Source: Streptomyces sp. PsTaAH-137 (GTDB taxonomy: Bacteria > Actinomycetota > Actinomycetes > Streptomycetales > Streptomycetaceae). From it: 64,000 nt of DNA. Where the stretch lies: NCBI RefSeq assembly GCF_003259365.1, contig NZ_QLLY01000004.1, positions 124,001 through 188,000 on the forward strand, written 5' to 3'. The notes beneath the pieces were generated by a model that worked only from the letters and a program-made list of their open reading frames with translations, made no database searches and had not been told where the DNA came from. Of the stretch, positions 59,439 through 64,000 are shown piece after piece (the stretch's first letter is position 1; every line of letters starts with the position of its first letter). A program made the translations under genes and the position numbers.

Positions 59439-60584
59439 TCAGGACGCGGGCAGCAGTCCCGTCTTGTACACCGTCCCGGCGCACGCGTCCGGGATCGTCG
59501 CGGCGGCCGAGGGCGACCCGGGCTCCGCGGTGTGCGAGACGACCACGCTCCCGTCCTCCCCGTCCGAGCCCAGCTGGGGTGCGAGCTGCGCGGAGGCGGA
59601 GCTGTCGCCCGTGGTGGGCGTCGTGTCCCCGCTCGTCGACGGCGTCGGAGTCGGCTCCCCGCCGCCCCCGGTGCCGCCGGTCCCGCCGCCGTCACCGCCC
59701 GCCGAACACGGCGTGGACGGCACCCAGGCGAACCGCACCTCGTACGCCTTGCCGGGCTCCAGGACCAGCTGGGTCGGCTGGGTCGCCGGGTCGGGCAGGC
59801 CGGACGCCCGGTCGCCGGTGGTGTGGTCCACGACGTTCACCGCCGAGGGGTTGGCCGCGCCCTGCGCGATGGTGACGATGCTGCCGGGGCTGTCGATCGT
59901 GCAGTTGCCGGCCGAGGTGTTGGTGACGCGGAAGGAGCCGTAGACCGCGCCGCTGGCGTCGGGGGCGCCGACCGTCGGCACCGGAGTGCCCAGCTCGGCC
60001 GCGTCGCAGGTCGGGGAGGACGCGGCGGCCGTCGACGCGGGATCGGCGCCGGCGGTGGCACCGCCACCCGCGCTCTTGTCACCGTCGCCCTTCTCGCCCT
60101 TCTTCCCGTCCTTGCCGTGCTGCTCGGAGGGCCCGGCCGAGCCGCCCGACTGCTTGTCGCCGGCTCCGGGGGATTTTCCCTTGTGCGTGGCCGTGCTGTT
60201 GCCCGCGATGGACGGGTGGTCGGGCGAGCCCGTGCTCGTCACGTGCAGCACCGCGGGGATCGCCATCGCGACGAAGACCCCGGCGGCGATCGCGCCGACC
60301 GTGGCCTGGCGCTTGCGGGCCCGGCGGGCCGGCACCGCGCGCCGCAGCTTCTCCAGCGCGGCGTCCGACGGCTCGATCTCCTCGACGACCTGCCGCATCA
60401 TGCGTCGCAGCGCCAGCTCGTCGTCGGCCGCCGCATCGGCCGGGCGACGGGGTCCGTCGTTCACAGTTGAGTTCCCAGCGTGTCGGTCGTCCGTGTGGTG
60501 CATGTGGTGCTCGTCGTGCCCCCCGGAGCGCGCCTCCGGGGCCCGGCCGTCCTGGCCGTGCTGTTCTCGGTCCGGGGTGCTCAT
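59439..60584 (-). CDS. Membrane protein paired with SigE-family sigma factor
   Basis: 381 aa. A cytoplasmic His/Asp-rich N-terminus and an ELALRRMMRQVVEEIEPSDAALEKLRRAV helix precede a transmembrane segment (VGAIAAGVFVAMAIPAVLHV). Outside are a low-complexity Gly/Ser/Lys linker and a Cys-containing beta domain resembling DUF4232 (ITVTNTSAGNCTIDSPGS-like pattern). Coupled to the sigma gene by ATGA, which suggests an anti-sigma role for the short N-terminal region. That is inference. Confidence 0.65.
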   Translation of the reverse strand: MSTPDREQHGQDGRAPEARSGGHDEHHMHHTDDRHAGNSTVNDGPRRPADAAADDELALRRMMRQVVEEIEPSDAALEKLRRAVPARRARKRQATVGAIAAGVFVAMAIPAVLHVTSTGSPDHPSIAGNSTATHKGKSPGAGDKQSGGSAGPSEQHGKDGKKGEKGDGDKSAGGGATAGADPASTAAASSPTCDAAELGTPVPTVGAPDASGAVYGSFRVTNTSAGNCTIDSPGSIVTIAQGAANPSAVNVVDHTTGDRASGLPDPATQPTQLVLEPGKAYEVRFAWVPSTPCSAGGDGGGTGGTGGGGEPTPTPSTSGDTTPTTGDSSASAQLAPQLGSDGEDGSVVVSHTAEPGSPSAAATIPDACAGTVYKTGLLPAS

Positions 60585-61255
60585 GCCGGCGCCTCCATGG
60601 CGACGCGCAGGGCCGCGATGCCGCGGGAGCCGTAGGCCTTCACGGAGCCCAGGGATATCCCGAGCGCCTCGGCGACCTGCGCCTCGGTCATGTCCGCGAA
60701 GTAGCGCAGCACGAGGACCTCGCGCTGGCGCCGCTGGAGCCCCTTGAGCGCCTTCTTCAGGGCGTCGCGCTCCAGGAGGTCGTACGCCCCCTCCTCCGCG
60801 CTCGCCATGTCGGGCATCGGCTTGGTGAGCAGCTTCAGGCCGAGGATGCGCCGGCGCAGCGTGGACCGCGACAGGTTCACCACGGTCTGGCGCAGGTACG
60901 CGAGCGTCTTCTCGGGGTCGCGCACGCGCTTGCGGGCCGAGTGGACCCGGATGAACGCCTCCTGCACGACGTCCTCGCAGGAGGCGGTGTCGTCGAGGAG
61001 CAGCGCCGCGAGTCCGAGCAGGGAGCGGTAGTGGGCGCGATACGTCTCGGTGAGGTGATCGACTGTGGTGCCGGCCGCCATCGTGTCGTCAGCGCCCTGC
61101 AGTTGCGTCGGAATGCTCGCGGGCATGGGGGCGATCACCGGCATGCCGCCGGGCGCCCGCCCCCGAGCACGGCGCACGCCGAGGGGTGCGAGGGGTGGGC
61201 GGAGAACCGCCGTGCCTCTCGCTTGTACCGCTGTGAAGTCGAGTACCTCTGCCAC
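60581..61255 (-). CDS. SigE-family ECF sigma factor
   Basis: 224 aa if the ATG at 61255 is used; the conserved part begins at MAAGTTVDHLTETYRAHYRSLLGLAALLLDD. Region 2: DDTASCEDVVQEAFIRVHSARKR; region 4: LKGLQRRQREVLVLRYFADMTEAQVAEALGISLGSVKAYGSRGIAAL (family landmark). The roughly 55-residue Pro/Ala-rich N-terminal lead may not be translated, since an internal ATG occurs just before AAGTTVDHL. Downstream partner is the membrane protein. From memory, this gene next to asd-ask matches SCO3613. Confidence 0.87.
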   Translation of the reverse strand: MAEVLDFTAVQARGTAVLRPPLAPLGVRRARGRAPGGMPVIAPMPASIPTQLQGADDTMAAGTTVDHLTETYRAHYRSLLGLAALLLDDTASCEDVVQEAFIRVHSARKRVRDPEKTLAYLRQTVVNLSRSTLRRRILGLKLLTKPMPDMASAEEGAYDLLERDALKKALKGLQRRQREVLVLRYFADMTEAQVAEALGISLGSVKAYGSRGIAALRVAMEAPA

Positions 61256-61431
61256 GCTTGTTGGACACGCTTCCCCCCGTCAGGGTTGTACGCGTCCGAC
61301 ACCCGATTTGCGACACCCTTCGCCCCCGACAGCGGTGGCACCGCGCTCCATGCCGACATGCGTACCTGCTCTTCCCCTATGCCCCTATTGCGCCCTGCGC
61401 GCGAGTCCCCCGAGGACGCCCGCTAAAGACG

Positions 61432-61465
61432 CTCCCCACCCCGCGTGCGGTTGCGGGGTGGGGAG
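61432..61465 (-). terminator. Intrinsic terminator of ask-asd operon
   Basis: CTCCCCACCCCGC (61432-61444) pairs perfectly with 61453-61465, 8-nt loop, about 160 bp beyond the asd stop on the minus strand. Confidence 0.75.
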
Positions 61466-61498
61466 GGAAATCTTCGAACGCTCAACGGCCCGCCAGCA

Positions 61499-61514
61499 AG
61501 TGGTCTGGACCAAC
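61499..61514. promoter_or_regulatory. DasR-like (dre) site
   Basis: AGTGGTCTGGACCAAC matches 13 of 16 positions of the dre consensus AGTGGTCTAGACCACT as I recall it. It lies between the asd stop and the hairpin. Confidence 0.35.
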
Positions 61515-61623
61515 GTCACACACAGAACCTACACAGATTTTAAGATCGAATCCGCATATGGGAAGGGGCAGACCGCAGGCCGGACACGGCGCGGGCCCCT
61601 ATATCCCGACATAGGGGCGGGGA

Positions 61624-62694
61624 TCAGCTCGCGGAAAACTCCGCCGCCACCAGTTCGGCGATCTGCGCGGTGTTCAGCGCGGCCCCCTTGCGCAGATTGT
61701 CCCCGCACACGAAGAGTTCGAGTCCGGCCGGATCGTCGAGCGAGCGGCGCACGCGGCCCACCCAGGTCGGGTCGGTGCCCACCGCGTCGGCGGGCGTCGG
61801 GAACTCGCCCGCGCCCGGGTTGTCGAAGAGCACGACGCCCGGCGCGGTGGCGATGATCTCGCGCGCCCCGTCCGCGGTGACCTCGCTCTGGAAGCGGGCG
61901 TGGACGGTGAGGGAGTGCGTCGTGACGACCGGCACCCGGACACAGGTCACGGCGACCTTCAGCTCCGGCAGCCCGAGGATCTTGCGGGACTCGTCCCGCA
62001 CCTTCATCTCCTCGGTCGAGAAGCCGTCGTCGGCGAGCGAACCGGCCCACGGTACGACGTTCAGCGCGACCGGCTCCGGGAACGGGCCGGTGGCGTCGCC
62101 CACGGCACGGCGCACATCGCCGGGGCTCGTCCCCAGCTCCGTACCGGCGACGAGCGACAGCTGGGCGCGCAGGGTCTCGACACCGGAGCGGCCCGCGCCG
62201 CTCACCGCCTGGTACGAGGAGACGACCAGCTCGCGCAGGCCGAACTCGGCGTGCAGCGCGCCGACGGCCACGATCATCGACAGGGTCGTGCAGTTCGGGT
62301 TGGCGATGATGCCGCGCGGCCGCACGCGCGCGGCGTGCGGATTGACCTCGGGGACGACGAGCGGCACGTCGGCGTCCATCCGGAAGGCCGCGGAGTTGTC
62401 GACGACGACCACGCCCTTGGCGGCGGCGATCGGCGCCCACTGGGCGGCCACCTCGTCGGGCACGTCGAACATGGCGACGTCGACCCCGTCGAAGACCGAC
62501 TCCTCCAGGGCGACGACCTCGACCTCCTCGCCGCGCACGGTGAGCTTGCGCCCGGCCGAGCGCGGGGAGGCGACGAGCCGGATCTCGCCCCAGATGTCCG
62601 CACGCTGCGACAGCAGTTGCAGCAGAACGGCGCCGACGCTCCCGGTCGCACCCACGACCGCGAGCGTCGGACGCCGCATGGAGTTTTCGGCCAT
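61624..62694 (-). CDS. asd: Aspartate-semialdehyde dehydrogenase
   Basis: 356 aa. It reduces aspartyl phosphate with NADPH in the lysine/threonine/methionine/diaminopimelate pathway. The NADP loop is [16 protein letters not shown], the catalytic Cys lies in [11 protein letters not shown] (about 134), the catalytic His in [12 protein letters not shown], and PhosphoAsp-binding residues in [12 protein letters not shown]. Its ATG shares one base with the ask stop (TGATG), so the two are translationally coupled. Confidence 0.96.
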   Translation of the reverse strand: MAENSMRRPTLAVVGATGSVGAVLLQLLSQRADIWGEIRLVASPRSAGRKLTVRGEEVEVVALEESVFDGVDVAMFDVPDEVAAQWAPIAAAKGVVVVDNSAAFRMDADVPLVVPEVNPHAARVRPRGIIANPNCTTLSMIVAVGALHAEFGLRELVVSSYQAVSGAGRSGVETLRAQLSLVAGTELGTSPGDVRRAVGDATGPFPEPVALNVVPWAGSLADDGFSTEEMKVRDESRKILGLPELKVAVTCVRVPVVTTHSLTVHARFQSEVTADGAREIIATAPGVVLFDNPGAGEFPTPADAVGTDPTWVGRVRRSLDDPAGLELFVCGDNLRKGAALNTAQIAELVAAEFSAS

Positions 62695-63215
62695 CAGCGG
62701 CCGGTGCCTCCGTAGACCACGGCCTCGTCGGAGTCCGAGTCGAGCCCGAAGGCGGAGTGCACGGCGCGCACGGCCTCGTTCACGTCGTCGGCGCGCGTGA
62801 CCACCGAGATGCGGATCTCGGAGGTCGAGATCAGCTCGATGTTGACGCCCGCGTCGGTCAGCGCCTCGAAGAAGCCGGCCGTGACACCCGGGTTCGTCTT
62901 CATACCGGCGCCGACGAGCGAGATCTTGGCGATCTGGTCGTCGTAGCGCAGCGAGTCGAAGCCGACAGTGGCCCGCTGCTTCTCCAGGGCGTCGATGGCC
63001 TTGCGGCCCTCGGTCTTGGGCAGCGTGAAGGAGATGTCCGTCAGACCGGTCGACGCCGCCGACACGTTCTGGACGATCATGTCGAGGTTGATCTCGGCGT
63101 TCGCGATGGCCCGGAAGATCTTCGCGGCCTCGCCCGGCTTGTCCGGAACGCCGACGACGGTGACCTTCGCCTCGGAGGTGTCGTGCGCGACACCGGAGAT
63201 GATCGCCTGCTCCAC
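62694..63215 (-). CDS. Candidate aspartokinase beta subunit (internal in-frame start)
   Basis: The in-frame GTG at 63215 begins [22 protein letters not shown], right at the first ACT domain. AAGGGG (63224-63229 on this strand) lies 8 bases upstream. The product length (about 173 aa) is close to the 172-aa LysC beta of Corynebacterium glutamicum, which forms an alpha2beta2 enzyme. Confidence 0.6.
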   Translation of the reverse strand: MEQAIISGVAHDTSEAKVTVVGVPDKPGEAAKIFRAIANAEINLDMIVQNVSAASTGLTDISFTLPKTEGRKAIDALEKQRATVGFDSLRYDDQIAKISLVGAGMKTNPGVTAGFFEALTDAGVNIELISTSEIRISVVTRADDVNEAVRAVHSAFGLDSDSDEAVVYGGTGR

Positions 63216-63977
63216 GGACTCTGCCCCTTGCTTCTTCACGAGCGGTTCGTTGCTGACCCACGTGCCCTGCAGTCCGCTGAAGCTGGACCGCACGTGGATC
63301 GGGATGTTGTAGCGACGGGCGTACTCCACGCAGCGGTGGAGCAGCACCTTCGACCCGGAGCTGGCGAGCTCCAGCATGTCCTCGAAGGAGATCCAGTCGA
63401 TCTTCCGCGCCTTCTTCACCACGCGCGGGTCGGCGGTGAACACGCCGTCGACGTCGGTGTAGATCTCGCAGACCTCGGCGTCGAGCGCGGCGGCAAGGGC
63501 GACCGCGGTCGTGTCGGAACCGCCACGGCCCAGCGTGGTGATGTCCTTCTTGTCCTGCGAGACACCCTGGAACCCGGCGACGATGGCAATGTTGCCGTCG
63601 TCCAGGGACTCCTTGATGCGGCCCGGCGTGACGTCGATGATCCGGGCTTTGTTGTGGACCGAGTCGGTGATGACACCGGCCTGACTGCCCGTGAACGACT
63701 GGGCCTCGTGGCCCAGGTTTTTGATCGCCATGGCCAGCAGGGCCATGGAGATCCGCTCCCCGGCGGTCAGCAGCATGTCGAACTCTCGTCCGGCAGGGAT
63801 CGGGGATACCTGCTCGGCGAGATCGATCAACTCATCCGTCGTGTCGCCCATCGCGGACACCACGACAACCACCTGGTTGCCGTTCTTCTTGGCGTCCACA
63901 ATGCGCTTGGCGACCCGCTTGATGCCCTCGGCATCGGCTACGGAGGAGCCTCCGTACTTCTGCACGACAAGGCCCAC
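62694..63977 (-). CDS. ask: Aspartokinase (alpha chain, with internal start for beta chain)
   Basis: 427 aa from GTG 63977 with GAGGAG upstream. It phosphorylates aspartate, the first step of the aspartate pathway. The kinase domain has [30 protein letters not shown] and [13 protein letters not shown]. Two C-terminal ACT domains (from about residue 260) bind lysine and threonine for feedback control. As in Corynebacterium, an internal GTG at 63215 with AAGGGG upstream would give a beta subunit of about 173 aa (see separate entry). The gene runs to within 23 bp of the window edge. Confidence 0.97.
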   Translation of the reverse strand: MGLVVQKYGGSSVADAEGIKRVAKRIVDAKKNGNQVVVVVSAMGDTTDELIDLAEQVSPIPAGREFDMLLTAGERISMALLAMAIKNLGHEAQSFTGSQAGVITDSVHNKARIIDVTPGRIKESLDDGNIAIVAGFQGVSQDKKDITTLGRGGSDTTAVALAAALDAEVCEIYTDVDGVFTADPRVVKKARKIDWISFEDMLELASSGSKVLLHRCVEYARRYNIPIHVRSSFSGLQGTWVSNEPLVKKQGAESVEQAIISGVAHDTSEAKVTVVGVPDKPGEAAKIFRAIANAEINLDMIVQNVSAASTGLTDISFTLPKTEGRKAIDALEKQRATVGFDSLRYDDQIAKISLVGAGMKTNPGVTAGFFEALTDAGVNIELISTSEIRISVVTRADDVNEAVRAVHSAFGLDSDSDEAVVYGGTGR

Positions 63978-64000
63978 GTGCGCTCCTCGCTCAGTCCGTC

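Larger units (their letters stand above)
61256..61623. other. 368-bp intergenic region, sigma factor / asd
   Basis: Contains the asd terminator hairpin (61432-61465), a DasR-like site (61499-61514), and an AT-richer stretch at 61500-61570. The sigma-factor promoter must lie between about 61260 and 61430. No gene is supported. Confidence 0.55.

Overview
The window is about 70-75% GC, uses GTG starts freely, and couples many genes by ATGA or GTGA overlaps. It carries WblA, a Crp-type regulator, a Tad-pilus/helicase neighbourhood and a tRNA-Pro without an encoded CCA. Together these point to a Streptomyces chromosome. From memory of S. coelicolor, the order helicase, tad genes, HAD phosphatase, acs, nhaA, nth, crp, wblA, PBP and, at the far end, sigma, asd, ask follows the SCO3550-SCO3580 core, with SCO3613-SCO3615 at the right edge. 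No search was run; identifications rest on motifs, lengths and context.

Region by region. 1-7174: 3' part of a DECH-box helicase, convergent with a seven-gene tad operon (CpaE-like, TadA, TadB, TadC, DUF4244 Flp-like pilin, TadE-like, Rv3654c-like). 7175-12175: HAD phosphatase, probable 6S-like RNA, Fic-fold protein, MinD/CooC-type ATPase and a deacetylase-like lipoprotein. 12497-20461: SulP-carbonic anhydrase fusion, acetyl-CoA synthetase, NhaA, holin-like protein and hydrolase. 20493-24551: MarP-type protease, CoA NUDIX hydrolase, endonuclease III, Crp. 24658-31201: nucleotidyltransferase, ECF41-type sigma factor, MBL/NUDIX pair, DUF4177-RidA pair, and a pair of ArsA/Get3-like ATPases. 31293-36711: wblA divergent from a class A PBP, then YqeY, a phosphoesterase and a Pr6Pr membrane protein.

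After the tRNA-Pro (36760-36833) the content looks accessory. It includes an ANTAR gene split by a 7-bp duplication, a TetR/Vat-like acetyltransferase pair, an ArsR/S41 protease pair and a 10-copy 13-bp tandem repeat. Next comes a zinc-limitation island (S14, L28, S18 without zinc ligands, plus a COG0523 protein) with a Zur-like operator, then DUF2207-LemA and a yybP-ykoY manganese riboswitch ahead of a TMEM165/UPF0016 transporter. A TetR-FAD dehydrogenase-SDR operon follows behind a 37-bp palindrome. An orphan ctaD with a small membrane protein lies divergent from an ECF sigma/membrane-protein pair. An MMPL transporter, S9 peptidase and SURF1 complete the block. The right end returns to core genes: a SigE-family sigma factor with its membrane partner, and the ask-asd operon.

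The most notable signals are: a COG0523 protein whose P-loop is eroded, inside a Zur-type island; a family of long palindromic repeats at gene 3' ends (perfect 36-bp arms at 54101-54254); the 37-bp palindrome before the TetR operon; the frameshifted ANTAR gene; the tandem arrays at 7363-7428, 38752-38787 and 41704-41833; and the lone cytochrome oxidase subunit I next to a dedicated-looking ECF sigma factor.
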